A stretch of DNA of 64,000 bases from FEN-1219 sp035644475 (GTDB taxonomy: Bacteria; Pseudomonadota; Gammaproteobacteria; Steroidobacterales; Rariloculaceae): NCBI GenBank assembly GCA_035644475.1, contig DASQOL010000018.1, positions 19,628 through 83,627 on the forward strand, given 5' to 3'. Numbering within the stretch: position 1 is the stretch's first letter; each line of letters starts with the position of its first letter. The notes under the pieces are model-generated. The model saw only the letters and a program-made list of their open reading frames with translations, made no database searches and had not been told where the DNA came from. The position numbers and the translations under genes are program-made. Of this stretch, positions 9,028-17,587 are shown piece after piece.

Positions 9028-9148
9028 GGCTCGCTGACGCCTCGGAGGCCGCTCCCGAGACCGTCGGCGCACAGGGATGTGCGCCGCCGAGCCCCAGGGA
9101 CGGTTTTTCGGCGTGTCTCGGGAGCGGCCTCCGAGGCGTCGGCGAGCC
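9028..9148. repeat. P-family palindrome, copy B
   Basis: Arms 9028-9061 and 9115-9148 (34 bp) pair with a single mismatch. Read on the minus strand, the centre aligns with that of copy A (shared blocks TCCCTGGGGCTC and CACATCCCTGTG), so it is the same element in opposite orientation. The arms share only the inner CTCCCGAGAC part with copy A. Confidence 0.85.
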
Positions 9149-9194
9149 GTCGACCGCCTGCGCGAAGGTCAACGCGCCCGACGCGCCGCAAACG

Positions 9195-9869
9195 TCAGCC
9201 CGGCGCGGGGAGCGACCCGCCGCTCGGGGCGGGTTCGATGACGCCGCAGGCGACCGGCGCGCCCGAATTGCCGGACGGCGGGGACTCGAGGTCGTCCTCG
9301 CCCGCATGGACCACCAGCGCATGACCGATCATCTGGAAGTCCGGCTCGCTCCCGAGCACCGCGTCCTGCAAGCTCGTGCGCACGTTACCCGCCTGATCCG
9401 CCACCACGTTGCCCAGGTCGCCCGGATGGCGTGCGTCGCGCGCGTCGGTGGGCGCCCCGTGCGGCGCGTCGTGCGGGTTCAAGTGTTTACCGGCCGACGA
9501 CGCGTCGGCTGCGCTGCAGTCGCCGAACTCGTGAACATGGATGCCGTGCGGGCCCGGCGTGAGGCCGCTCAGCATCACGTCGAGCGTGACCGTGGTGCCG
9601 CTCTCGGCGAAATACACCGTGCCGCGAGCGTCGTTGCCGGCCGTCGGCTCGAGAGTGGCGCGAGCCACGGTGCGCGGCGGCGCGTCCGTCTCGGTACGCG
9701 GCGCAAGCGCGAGCGGCGGCGGCGCGGCACGATCCGCGGACGCAGCTTCCGGCGGCGCGAGGCGCGCTCCGTCACCCGCTGGTTGCTGCTCACACCCGAG
9801 CGTGACCACGGCGATCGCACCTGCCACGAGCATCGAGCCGACGCTCGATCGGAGACTTGAGTTACGCAT
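9195..9869 (-). CDS. sodC: Cu/Zn superoxide dismutase, lipoprotein-type
   Basis: 224 residues. A signal peptide ends in a lipobox-like VTLGC (Cys26), followed by a ~50-residue Ala/Pro-rich spacer and the SodC domain. Copper ligands are seen in HVHEFGDC, the bridging/zinc His residues in HLNPHDAPHGAP and ARHPGDLGN, and the final copper His in GHALVVHAGEDD. The Cys of GDC and the late VACGVI Cys form the conserved disulfide. It dismutates superoxide in the periplasm, probably membrane-anchored. GAAGGAGGAAGG lies just upstream of the ATG. A terminator-like hairpin lies in the leader. Confidence 0.93.
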   Translation of the reverse strand: MRNSSLRSSVGSMLVAGAIAVVTLGCEQQPAGDGARLAPPEAASADRAAPPPLALAPRTETDAPPRTVARATLEPTAGNDARGTVYFAESGTTVTLDVMLSGLTPGPHGIHVHEFGDCSAADASSAGKHLNPHDAPHGAPTDARDARHPGDLGNVVADQAGNVRTSLQDAVLGSEPDFQMIGHALVVHAGEDDLESPPSGNSGAPVACGVIEPAPSGGSLPAPG

Positions 9870-9892
9870 ACGACCTTCCTCCTTCGGTGCCT

Positions 9893-9923
9893 AAAAAGAC
9901 AAGCCCAGACTCCGCTGGGCTTG
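9893..9923 (-). terminator. Rho-independent terminator in the sodC leader
   Basis: On the minus strand: a 9-bp perfect stem (CAAGCCCAG / CTGGGCTTG), a 6-nt loop, then TCTTTTTAG. It ends 24 nt before the sodC ATG and just ahead of its ribosome site. No minus-strand gene lies upstream, so it terminates either a short leader/small RNA or sodC transcription itself as an attenuator. Confidence 0.6.
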
Positions 9924-10048
9924 CCGTGCCTCTAGAGCCGATATTCACCGACCCGTCGCCGAAGCACCTCCAATAGCAGCAAGGGCCGTGCCAACCTGCC
10001 GGCGCCGTGGCATGGAATCTGCACCGAACTCAACGGAGGACGCGCCTT

Positions 10049-11416
10049 ATGAGCACATGGATGTCTTGCATGGAGCGCGGCGCAGGAGCGCGCCGCGCGC
10101 GCCTCGGGATGTGGCTGCTCCTGATCGCGCTCACGGGCGCGGCCCGAGCCGACACTGCGAAGCTCGCGGTCGCGGACGGCACGGGGCCGAGCCCGCAGCT
10201 ACCCGAGCCCAACCGGCAGCTGTTCCCCACGATCGACGTCGCGCCGTCGGTCGGTTGGACGCACGGCGACACTCCGGCCGCGGCGCCGGGCCTCGAGGTC
10301 CGCGCGTTCGCGACGGGGCTCGTTCACCCCCGCTGGATGTACCTGCTACCGAACGGCGACGTGCTCGTCGCGGAGACCAACGCGCCGCCCCGCGAAGACG
10401 ACTCGCGCGGCATCGTTGGCTGGGTCACGGGGCTCTTCATGAAGCGCGCGGGCGCCACGGTGCCGAGCCCGAATCGAATCACGCTGCTGCGCGATGCGGA
10501 TCACGACGGCGAGGCCGAGCTCAAGACCACGTTCTTGAGCGGGCTCGAGTCGCCGTTCGGCATGGCACTGATCGGCGACCGTCTCTACGTCGCGAACACG
10601 GATGCCCTCGTCCGCTTCCCCTACGTGCCAGGCTCTACGGAGATCACGGCGCCCCCCGAAACCGTCGCGACGCTACCCGCGGGCACGATCAATCACCATT
10701 GGACGAAGAACGTGATCGCGAGCGCCGACGGTAAGCACCTCTACGTCACCGTGGGCTCGAACAGCAACGTCGCCGAGAACGGCATCGAGAACGAGGAGCG
10801 GCGCGCGGCGATCCTCGAGATCGATCCCGAGAGCGGCGCGACGACGGTGTTCGCGTCCGGCCTCCGCAATCCGAACGGTCTCGCGTGGGAGCCGCTGACG
10901 GGCGAGCTCTGGACGGTCGTAAACGAGCGCGACGCGATCGGCAGCGACCTCGTGCCGGACTACCTGACGTCGGTGCAGCGTGGCGGATTCTACGGTTGGC
11001 CGTACAGCTACTACGGCAATCACGTCGACGACCGCGTCGAGCCGGCGCGGCCGGACCTCGTCGCGAGCGCGATCGTTCCCGACTACGCGCTCGGGCCGCA
11101 CACGGCTTCGCTCGGTCTCGCGTTCTACGCCGGCGACGCGATGCCGGCCGCGTACCGCGGCGGCATGTTCGTAGGCCAGCACGGCTCGTGGAACCGCAGA
11201 CCGCCGTCCGGCTACAAGGTCATCTTCGTGCCGTTCTCCGGCGGCAAACCGAGTGGGATGCCGCGCGACGTGCTGACGGGCTTTGTGAACGGCGACGGCG
11301 AAGCACGCGGCCGGCCCGTTGGCGTGGCGATCGATTCCGCAGGCGCGCTGCTCGTCGCCGACGACGTCGGCAACGTCGTGTGGCGCGTGACGGGAGCCGC
11401 GCGCGACAGTTCCTGA
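10049..11416 (+). CDS. PQQ-dependent sugar (sorbosone) dehydrogenase
   Basis: 455 residues: N-terminal signal segment (about 15-35, LGMWLLLIALTGAARA), then a six-bladed beta-propeller of the soluble glucose/L-sorbosone dehydrogenase family. Seen motifs include HPRWMYLLPNGDVLVAET, NHHWTKN, ASGLRNPNGLAWEP, NERDAIGSDLVPDYLT and GQHGSWNRRPPSGYKV, the last typical of the sorbosone branch. A periplasmic oxidation of an aldose or similar substrate with PQQ is expected; the true substrate is not known. GGAGGA lies 8 nt before the ATG and fixes the start. Confidence 0.87.
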   Translation: MSTWMSCMERGAGARRARLGMWLLLIALTGAARADTAKLAVADGTGPSPQLPEPNRQLFPTIDVAPSVGWTHGDTPAAAPGLEVRAFATGLVHPRWMYLLPNGDVLVAETNAPPREDDSRGIVGWVTGLFMKRAGATVPSPNRITLLRDADHDGEAELKTTFLSGLESPFGMALIGDRLYVANTDALVRFPYVPGSTEITAPPETVATLPAGTINHHWTKNVIASADGKHLYVTVGSNSNVAENGIENEERRAAILEIDPESGATTVFASGLRNPNGLAWEPLTGELWTVVNERDAIGSDLVPDYLTSVQRGGFYGWPYSYYGNHVDDRVEPARPDLVASAIVPDYALGPHTASLGLAFYAGDAMPAAYRGGMFVGQHGSWNRRPPSGYKVIFVPFSGGKPSGMPRDVLTGFVNGDGEARGRPVGVAIDSAGALLVADDVGNVVWRVTGAARDSS

Positions 11417-11438
11417 CCGCCGCGCGCGGCCGCGTCGC

Positions 11439-11987
11439 TCAGCGGCGGAGGCGCTTGGCCTTCTTCTTGGCCCCGGCCTTCCTGGGCGCGGTCTTCTTGG
11501 TCCGGGCCTTCGCGCTGGTGGCGCCACGGCCCTTGCGTTTCGACGCCTTGCTCTTCGACACCTTGCTCTGGCCCGCTTTGCGCTTCGGCTTTGCCGCGGC
11601 CTGCGCCGCGGGCCTCTTCACGAGCACGGCCTCAAGCTTGTTGCCGTCGAGGTCCCGCACGAACGCGCCGTAGTAGTCAGGGCCGTAGTCTGGACGCGGC
11701 CCGGGCGCGCCCTCGTCCACGCCACCGGCTTCGAGCGCCGCGCGGTGGAACGCGCCGACCACGTCCTTCGTGAACGCCACGAAGCCGACGTGCACGCCGT
11801 TGCCGACGGTCGCGGGGCTCTGATTGTGCGGCAGCTGAACCCAGAACACGGGCGTGTCGTCGCCGTAACCGATGCCGTACGGCATGAACTCCATCACCCG
11901 CCGATAGCCGAGCGCGCCGAGCACGTTGTCGTAGAAACGGGCGGCGCGTTCCACGTTCATGACGCCGACTGAGACGTGATGCAACAT
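11439..11987 (-). CDS. VOC/glyoxalase-family protein with a lysine-rich tail
   Basis: 182 residues. Residues 1-125 form a single vicinal-oxygen-chelate domain (MLHHVSVGVMNVERAARFYDNVLGALGY... ending DPDGNKLEAV-like DLDGNKLEAVLVK), with His and Glu in the metal-ligand positions. Residues ~126-182 are a low-complexity Lys/Arg/Ala/Ser tail rich in KSKASKRK-like and AKKKAKRLRR-like blocks, as in bacterial histone H1-like proteins. Related VOC proteins normally stop after the domain. Function unknown; the tail suggests nucleic-acid or polyanion binding. The gene converges with the dehydrogenase gene. Confidence 0.82.
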   Translation of the reverse strand: MLHHVSVGVMNVERAARFYDNVLGALGYRRVMEFMPYGIGYGDDTPVFWVQLPHNQSPATVGNGVHVGFVAFTKDVVGAFHRAALEAGGVDEGAPGPRPDYGPDYYGAFVRDLDGNKLEAVLVKRPAAQAAAKPKRKAGQSKVSKSKASKRKGRGATSAKARTKKTAPRKAGAKKKAKRLRR

Positions 11988-12096
11988 GGGGGTCCCTCCT
12001 AGGTTGGTGAGGAACAGCTTACCGCAGAAGGGCGGCGGCGATGCTCGCTTTTCGGTCCCTCTCCGGGCGTGCTTCCCGCCGCGTCACTCCCCGCCG

Positions 12097-14556
12097 TCAC
12101 TCATACCGCAGCGCGTGCACGGGGTGCGCGCGACCGGCCTTGAGCGACTGCACGGCGACCGTCGCATAGGCTATCGCGAGCCCCGCGACGGCGGCGCCGA
12201 GGAACGGCAGCGGGCTCATCGCCGTGCGGTACGCGAACCCGTCGAGCCACTTGTCCATCGCGAAGTACGCCCCCACGCACGCGAGCGGCGCCGCGATCAG
12301 CACGAGCACGACCGTCCGCTGCGCGAGCAGCATCACGATCTGGCTCGTGCGCGCGCCGAGCACCTTGCGCACGCCGATCTCGCGCGTGCGCTGCGCGGCG
12401 GTGAACGACGCGAGGCCGAACAGCCCGAGGCACGCGATGAAGATGCAGAGCCCCGCGAAGATCGCGATCAGCCTCGTGAGCCGCGTGTCCGACAAGTACA
12501 GCTGGTCGAGCGAGTCGTCGAGGAACTTGAACTCGAAGGGATGCTCCGTATCGAACTTCCGCATCGTGTTGCGGATGTGGTCGATCGTGCCCTGCACGTC
12601 CTTACCCGAGATGTTCACCGCGAGGATCCGATTCTGGAACGGACGCTGCGGGGGCGGCACCTGGGCGAAGTTCTCGTTGATCCGGTAGACCGCGAACGGC
12701 GCGATCTCGTCGTGCACGGACCGGAAGTTGAAGTTCTTGACGACGCCGACCACGGCGCCCTTCTGCGCGCTCGGACCCAGCCCGATCTCGAAGCGCTTGC
12801 CGATAGGCTCCTTCCACCGCAGCATCTTCACGGCCGCCTCGTTCACCACGATCGCCGAGATACCGGCGCCGAGATCCTGTTCGTTCGGCGCGCGCCCCGC
12901 CAGCACCTGCATGCCCATCACGTCGAAGAACTCGGGTCCCACGCCCATGTGGATCAACGACGTCGACTCGAAGACGCCGTCGTTGTTCTCCAGGTTCAGC
13001 ACGTTGATGTTGAAGCCGCCGCCCATCATCGACGCGCTCCAAGACACGCCGAGCACGTTCGGATTCGTGAGCAGCTCGGTTCTGATCGCCTCGCTGCGCT
13101 CGACCACGTCGGCGCCGCGCATCGTGACGACCACCCGGTTCTCCTTCTCGAAGCCGAGCGACATCGATGCCACGTAGCTCATCTGCCGCGCCATCAGCAG
13201 AGTGCTCGCGATCACGGCAATCGAGATCGTGAACTGCAGAAGCACGAGCGCTTCGCGCAGCCCGCTGTTGCCTGACCCGCCCTTCTTGCCACTCACGAGC
13301 GCGGATACCGGCACGATCGAGGACAAATAGAACGCCGGGTAGAGGCCCGCGCCGAGCCCGATCGCGAGCGCCAGACCCACGATCGAGGCCGCCACCCTGG
13401 CGGGCGAGCCCAGACCGCCCAAGGCGATCTGCTTGCCGAACAGGGTGTCCAGTGGCGTGAACGCGGAGGCGGCCTCGACGAGCAGCACGCCGAGCACCAC
13501 GGCGATTCCGGCCAACAACACGGACTCCGCGAGGAACTGCGCCACGAGTGCCGTGCGCTTCGACCCCATGATCTTGCGCATTCCGACCTCTTTAGCGCGC
13601 TTGCTGGCACGCGCCGTCGCCAGGTTCATGTAGTTGATGCCGGCCACGAGCAGTGTGAACACCGCGACCGCGATGAAGCCGTAGATGTAATAGCGGTTGC
13701 CGGTCGAGATGTCGTTCGGCAGGTCGGAATAGAGATGGATTCGGTCGAGCGGCTGGATCCACGCGCGCCAACTTGCGTTGAGGCGCGCGCTGATGTCGCT
13801 CATGTTCCGGTCGAAGAACGCTTTGGACACGTCGGCGAACTTGGCCGCGTCGTAACCTTCGGGCATCAGCAGATATGTGAAGAGAGCCACGTTGTAGAGC
13901 CGGTTGCGCCGCTGGTTGATGTCGTCCGGCACGGTGAACTGCTGCTGCGTGGTGGAGAACAACACGTCGTATTTCAACGTCGTGTTCTCGGGTAGGTCGT
14001 CGAACACCAGCGTGATCTTGAACTCGGAGCCGTTCTCGATGTTGATCGTCTCGCCGAGCGGATTGCGGTCGCCGAAGTATTTCTGCGCGAACTTGCGGCT
14101 CACGGCCACCGACGTCGGCTCGACGAGCGCCGTTTTCGGATCGCCGTAGAGGATCTTGTGCGTGAACACCTCGAACACGTTGGGGTCGGTAGTGGACACG
14201 TTCTCCCAGTAGTAACCGACGTCACCGTGTTTGATGAACCGCTGGTTGCCGCCTCCACCGCCCTGGAAACGCACGAATGCCTGGACGTCGGCATTCTCGT
14301 CCTTGAGCATCGGTCCGAGCATCCCCGACGTGGCCGCGAACGTGTCGACCTTGCCGTTGATCGTAAACTCGTTCACGACGCGGTAGATGCGCTTGTAGTT
14401 GACGTGGCTCTGGTCGTAGGTGAGCTCGCTGCGCAGATAGACGCCGAGGATCAGGCAGCACGCCACGGCGAGCGCGAGTCCGGCCACGTTGATCAACGCG
14501 TAAGCCTTGTCGCGGGCGAGGGTCCGCAACGCGACCTTGAGCACGCTCGTGTTCAT
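12097..14556 (-). CDS. Orphan FtsX/MacB-type ABC permease
   Basis: 819 residues with two tandem units, each a membrane helix, a MacB-like periplasmic domain and an FtsX core. The first helix is near 19-40 and the core helices near 290-430 (RASKRAKEVGMRKIMGSKR) and 690-800 (AQRTREIGVRKVLGARTSQI). The C-terminus (HPVHALRYE) is the family signature. It is a paralogue of the four permeases at 29-39 kb but has no ATPase or adaptor next to it, so it would need an ATPase encoded elsewhere. A GGGGGA site lies 9 nt before the ATG. Likely role: export of, or mechanical action on, an envelope substrate; substrate unknown. Confidence 0.88.
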   Translation of the reverse strand: MNTSVLKVALRTLARDKAYALINVAGLALAVACCLILGVYLRSELTYDQSHVNYKRIYRVVNEFTINGKVDTFAATSGMLGPMLKDENADVQAFVRFQGGGGGNQRFIKHGDVGYYWENVSTTDPNVFEVFTHKILYGDPKTALVEPTSVAVSRKFAQKYFGDRNPLGETINIENGSEFKITLVFDDLPENTTLKYDVLFSTTQQQFTVPDDINQRRNRLYNVALFTYLLMPEGYDAAKFADVSKAFFDRNMSDISARLNASWRAWIQPLDRIHLYSDLPNDISTGNRYYIYGFIAVAVFTLLVAGINYMNLATARASKRAKEVGMRKIMGSKRTALVAQFLAESVLLAGIAVVLGVLLVEAASAFTPLDTLFGKQIALGGLGSPARVAASIVGLALAIGLGAGLYPAFYLSSIVPVSALVSGKKGGSGNSGLREALVLLQFTISIAVIASTLLMARQMSYVASMSLGFEKENRVVVTMRGADVVERSEAIRTELLTNPNVLGVSWSASMMGGGFNINVLNLENNDGVFESTSLIHMGVGPEFFDVMGMQVLAGRAPNEQDLGAGISAIVVNEAAVKMLRWKEPIGKRFEIGLGPSAQKGAVVGVVKNFNFRSVHDEIAPFAVYRINENFAQVPPPQRPFQNRILAVNISGKDVQGTIDHIRNTMRKFDTEHPFEFKFLDDSLDQLYLSDTRLTRLIAIFAGLCIFIACLGLFGLASFTAAQRTREIGVRKVLGARTSQIVMLLAQRTVVLVLIAAPLACVGAYFAMDKWLDGFAYRTAMSPLPFLGAAVAGLAIAYATVAVQSLKAGRAHPVHALRYE

Positions 14557-14714
14557 CGTCTTAGGTCCCCCCGGATTGACGCGTAGAGTTTAGCCCAGCA
14601 CGCGGCGCGGCGCGGCGCGTCCCGCCGGTCGCGGGTGGAAGGCGAGCTGGAGATAATGAGAGTCGCCGGCAGCGGGCTGGCATGTGCCGCGGCGCGGCGA
14701 CGAGGTACGGCGAG

Positions 14715-15929
14715 ATGTTGCAAGCGAAAGCATGGCGGCGGCCGGTCGTCGCGCGCAGCCATGGCGAAGGCCATCGGCAGGCGTCGTGGCTCGAGCTGCT
14801 GTTCGACCTGTCGTTCGTGATCGCGGTAGCGCAGGCCGCGCTCCAGCTCGAGCACCGGCTCGCCGAAGGCCATCCGGACGCCGCGGTCGTCTCATATCTA
14901 TTGGTGTTTGCGGCGATCTGGTGGGCCTGGATGTCGTTCACCTGGTTCGGCAACGTCTTCGACACGGACGACGTGCCCTATCGACTATGGATGCTCTTGA
15001 TGATCGCAGGGTCGCTCGGCCTCGCGGCCGGTGTGCCCCGGATCGCGGAGCTCGACTTCAGGATCGGGGTGTCGTCCTACGTCGTGATGCGGCTCGCCTA
15101 CGTCGCCCAGTGGCTGAGGGTGCTCCAAAGCCGCGACCCCACCTGGCGGCCGATCGCTTGGAAGGTCATCGTTCTGACGACGCTGAACCAGGCGGGCTGG
15201 GTGGCTTTCCTTTACTGCCCGCTCGAGTGGCGGCTGCCCGTGTTCGTCTTTTGGTTCGCGGCCGACGTCGCGACGCCGGTGATCGCCGGCTGGGACGCGC
15301 GGCTCGGCGGCCATCGCGGACATATCGTGGAGCGCTACGGGCTGTTCACGCTGATCGTGCTCGGCGAGTCGATCGCCGCCGCCACGGTCGCGGTGGGCCG
15401 CGCCGTCGAGACGCAGGCCGCGGCGCTACCGCTGCTCGTGCTCGCGGTCGGCGGGCTCGTGATCGTGTTCTCGATCTGGTGGATCTACTTCGACTTGAGC
15501 GCGGGCGGCCACGGCCGCCAGGCCGCGGCGCCCGGCCGCGCCGCGCAAATCGTCTGGGGCTACGGGCACTACTTCGTGTTCGCGTCGCTGGCGGCGATCG
15601 GCGCGGGGCTTGCGCTCGCCGTCGAACGGCTCACCGAGCGCGAGAACGTAGCGCTGCCGGACACGGGCGTCGCGCTCGCGATCGGCGCCGCCGTGGCCGT
15701 GTTCCTGCTCGCGGTGGCCGCGATCGAAGCCGCCGACGAGGGCGCCTACGCGCTACGCGACGCGCTTGTGAAGCTCGGCGGTGCGCTCGCGGCGCTCGGC
15801 GCCGCGCTCGCCGCGCCCGCGCCCGCGCTCGGCGTCGCGGGCAGCGTGCTCGCGATCGGGCTCGTGCTGGCCGCGATGGTTTGTTACGGCGTCGTGCTCC
15901 AGCAGCGGATGTACGCCGCCGCACGCTGA
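14715..15929 (+). CDS. ltrA: Low-temperature-requirement A family membrane protein
   Basis: 404 residues, about 10-12 membrane helices. The N-terminal signature WLELLFDLSFVIAVAQAA and the internal HIVERYGLFTLIVLGESI are diagnostic of the LtrA family. The molecular function of the family is not established; the name comes from a Listeria cold-growth mutant. The ATG at 14715 is preferred over an upstream one at 14682 because it lies just before the conserved region and has a GAGG upstream. It converges on the EamA gene with only 4 bp between stops. Confidence 0.85.
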   Translation: MLQAKAWRRPVVARSHGEGHRQASWLELLFDLSFVIAVAQAALQLEHRLAEGHPDAAVVSYLLVFAAIWWAWMSFTWFGNVFDTDDVPYRLWMLLMIAGSLGLAAGVPRIAELDFRIGVSSYVVMRLAYVAQWLRVLQSRDPTWRPIAWKVIVLTTLNQAGWVAFLYCPLEWRLPVFVFWFAADVATPVIAGWDARLGGHRGHIVERYGLFTLIVLGESIAAATVAVGRAVETQAAALPLLVLAVGGLVIVFSIWWIYFDLSAGGHGRQAAAPGRAAQIVWGYGHYFVFASLAAIGAGLALAVERLTERENVALPDTGVALAIGAAVAVFLLAVAAIEAADEGAYALRDALVKLGGALAALGAALAAPAPALGVAGSVLAIGLVLAAMVCYGVVLQQRMYAAAR

Positions 15930-15933
15930 CGCT

Positions 15934-16890
15934 TCACGGAATTTCGCGGTGACCTTCGGCGAGCGCGTTCGGCACCACGACGGGCCCGGCTCGCGCCTGC
16001 GACGCGCGATACTCTCGCCATAGAATAATGAGACCGGCCGCGATCACGAGCGGCGCGCCGATCCACACGGAGACGTACGGCGTCTCGCCGAAGAAGAAGT
16101 AGCCGTAGAGCACGGCGAACAGCAGATTCGCGTAGTCGAGCGGCGCGATCATCGACGCCTCGGCGTAGCGATACGACCACGTCATCAGCAGCTGGCCGAA
16201 CACGCCAAGCACGCCGATCAGCACGATGAACGTCCATTGCTCGGCCGTCGGCATCGGCCAGCCGGCGACGGCCGTGAACGCCGCGACGATCATCGAGGTC
16301 ATAGAGAAATAGAACGTGATCGTGATCGCGTGCTCGCCGCCGCTGCCGCTCATGCTGCGCAGGAACATCATCGCCACCGCCGAGAACACGGCCGCGCCGA
16401 GCGATAGCCCTACGCCGAGCGAGCCGCCGCCGAACGACAGATGCGGTCCCACCATGATCAGCACGCCGGCGAAGCCGACGCCAAGCGCCGTCCAGCGATA
16501 GGCGTGGATCCGCTCGCCGAGAAACAGCATCGCGAGCACGGTGAGGAACATCGGCGCAGTGAACGTGATCGCGGTGAAGTCGGCGAGCGGGATCAGCGTA
16601 AGCGCAGTGAACCAGCAGAACATGCTGGCCGTGCCCGACAGCGAGCGCAGCGCGTGCGACCTCAAGTTTGCCGTCTTGAGCAGATGCAGGCCCTCGACGC
16701 GCCACGCGATGAACGCGAGCACGACGAGCGAGATCAGGCCGCGCACGAACACGGTCTCGCCGCTGGGGATCGCCGCGCCGAGGTACTTGACGCACGCGGC
16801 CATGCTCGCGAGGAACAGCACGGACACGAGCTTGAGCAACGCGCCCCGAATCGGGTGCGCTTGGTGGGCATGCGACAAGGGAGGCACCAC
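15934..16890 (-). CDS. EamA/DMT-family transporter
   Basis: 318 residues, ten predicted membrane helices in two five-helix EamA repeats (first begins at ALLKLVSVLFLASMAACVKYL; second about 160-295). It belongs to the drug/metabolite transporter superfamily, RhaT/YdcZ-like 10-TMS group; the substrate (metabolite efflux) cannot be inferred. The start is a GTG directly downstream of a T-family palindrome and has no clear ribosome site, so a TTG a few codons downstream is an alternative. It is divergent from the sigma factor gene. Confidence 0.85.
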   Translation of the reverse strand: MVPPLSHAHQAHPIRGALLKLVSVLFLASMAACVKYLGAAIPSGETVFVRGLISLVVLAFIAWRVEGLHLLKTANLRSHALRSLSGTASMFCWFTALTLIPLADFTAITFTAPMFLTVLAMLFLGERIHAYRWTALGVGFAGVLIMVGPHLSFGGGSLGVGLSLGAAVFSAVAMMFLRSMSGSGGEHAITITFYFSMTSMIVAAFTAVAGWPMPTAEQWTFIVLIGVLGVFGQLLMTWSYRYAEASMIAPLDYANLLFAVLYGYFFFGETPYVSVWIGAPLVIAAGLIILWREYRASQARAGPVVVPNALAEGHREIP

Positions 16891-16893
16891 GCG

Positions 16894-16961
16894 GAAAATG
16901 GGGACATGTTACGTTTTCGGGGCGCGACTTTCCTCGAAAAACGTAACATGTCCCTGTTTTC
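16894..16961. repeat. T-family palindrome, copy 1
   Basis: Arms of about 26 bp (16894-16919, 16935-16961) with cores GGGGACATGTTACG / CGTAACATGTCCC pair with two mismatches and one indel around a 15-nt loop. It lies 4 bp upstream of the EamA start, between divergent genes, unlike the other copies. Confidence 0.82.
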
Positions 16962-17041
16962 TTGGCGGACTCCTCCGGCTCGACCGTATTAAGCAAGTGG
17001 TAACGACAAACAAGGCGGTTCGGCGCGGCCGGATACGGTTG

Positions 17042-17587
17042 ATGCCTTCGCTACGCGATTCCTCCCCTCGCGGCACCGATCCGCACGCCGAGTTCGTTAC
17101 CGGCTTGTTCGAGCGTTGCCGCCGCGCGCTGCTCAAGTATCTCGTCGATCTCTTGTCGCGGCGCGAGGACGCCGAGGACGTGGTGCAAGAGACCTACCTC
17201 CGACTCATGAACGCGAGAACGCTCGAGCGCTCCGACGCGCGCGCCCGCGCGTTCCTATTCAAGGTCGCGACCAACCTCGCCTACGACCGCTTCCGCGAGC
17301 GCCGCGTACGCGGCGCGCAATCCGACGCCGAGCTCGGCGACCTCGCGAGCGACGCGCCGTCACCAGAGCGCATCGTCGCGCTCGAGCAAGGCGTCGAGAT
17401 CGTGAAGCGCACGCTGCTCGAGCTCACGCCGCGCTGCCGCCAGGTGTTCCTGTTGCGCACGTCCGCCGAGCTCGGCTACGACGAGATCGCGAAGCGCCTG
17501 GGCTTGAGCAAACGCACGGTGGAGCGCGAGATGCAGATCGCGCTCGAGATCTGCCAGGAACGCCTGCAACCGGAGCGCAACCGATGA
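17042..17587 (+). CDS. ECF-type RNA polymerase sigma factor (FecI-like)
   Basis: 181 residues with sigma-2 (about 25-95: LLKYLVDLLSRREDAEDVVQETYLRLM, then ARAFLFKVATNLAYDRFRERR) and sigma-4 (about 120-172: LTPRCRQVFLLRTSAELGYDEIAKRLGLSKRTVEREM). The order and motifs fit the FecI-like iron/TonB group. The ATG at 17042 is the only start that gives a normal length; longer upstream frames run through the T1 palindrome. The stop overlaps the next gene's ATG (ATGA), so sigma and putative anti-sigma are co-translated. Confidence 0.9.
   Translation: MPSLRDSSPRGTDPHAEFVTGLFERCRRALLKYLVDLLSRREDAEDVVQETYLRLMNARTLERSDARARAFLFKVATNLAYDRFRERRVRGAQSDAELGDLASDAPSPERIVALEQGVEIVKRTLLELTPRCRQVFLLRTSAELGYDEIAKRLGLSKRTVEREMQIALEICQERLQPERNR

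Larger units (their letters stand above)
8680..9194. other. Non-coding gap holding two large palindromes
   Basis: 515 bp between the pseudokinase and sodC stops (convergent genes). It contains two inverted-repeat elements of the P family, listed separately, in opposite orientation. The spacer between them (8916-9027) holds shorter fragments such as CCTCGGAGGCCG. Open frames here are by-products of the palindromes and have no ribosome sites. Confidence 0.7.

Noticed and set aside
8779..9148. Repeats at 8.8-9.1 kb as a CRISPR array.
   Set aside because: The repeats are long palindromes in opposite orientation, not short direct repeats with spacers, and there are no cas genes.
8751..9322. Several 60-350-codon open frames across the 8.7-9.3 kb gap.
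   Set aside because: They arise from the P palindromes (both arms translate to similar Arg/Ala/Pro-rich strings on both strands) and lack ribosome sites.
16541..17041. A 348-residue version of the sigma factor starting far upstream.
   Set aside because: The extra 167 residues read through the EamA gene antisense and the T1 palindrome. The ATG at 17042 gives a normal ECF length.
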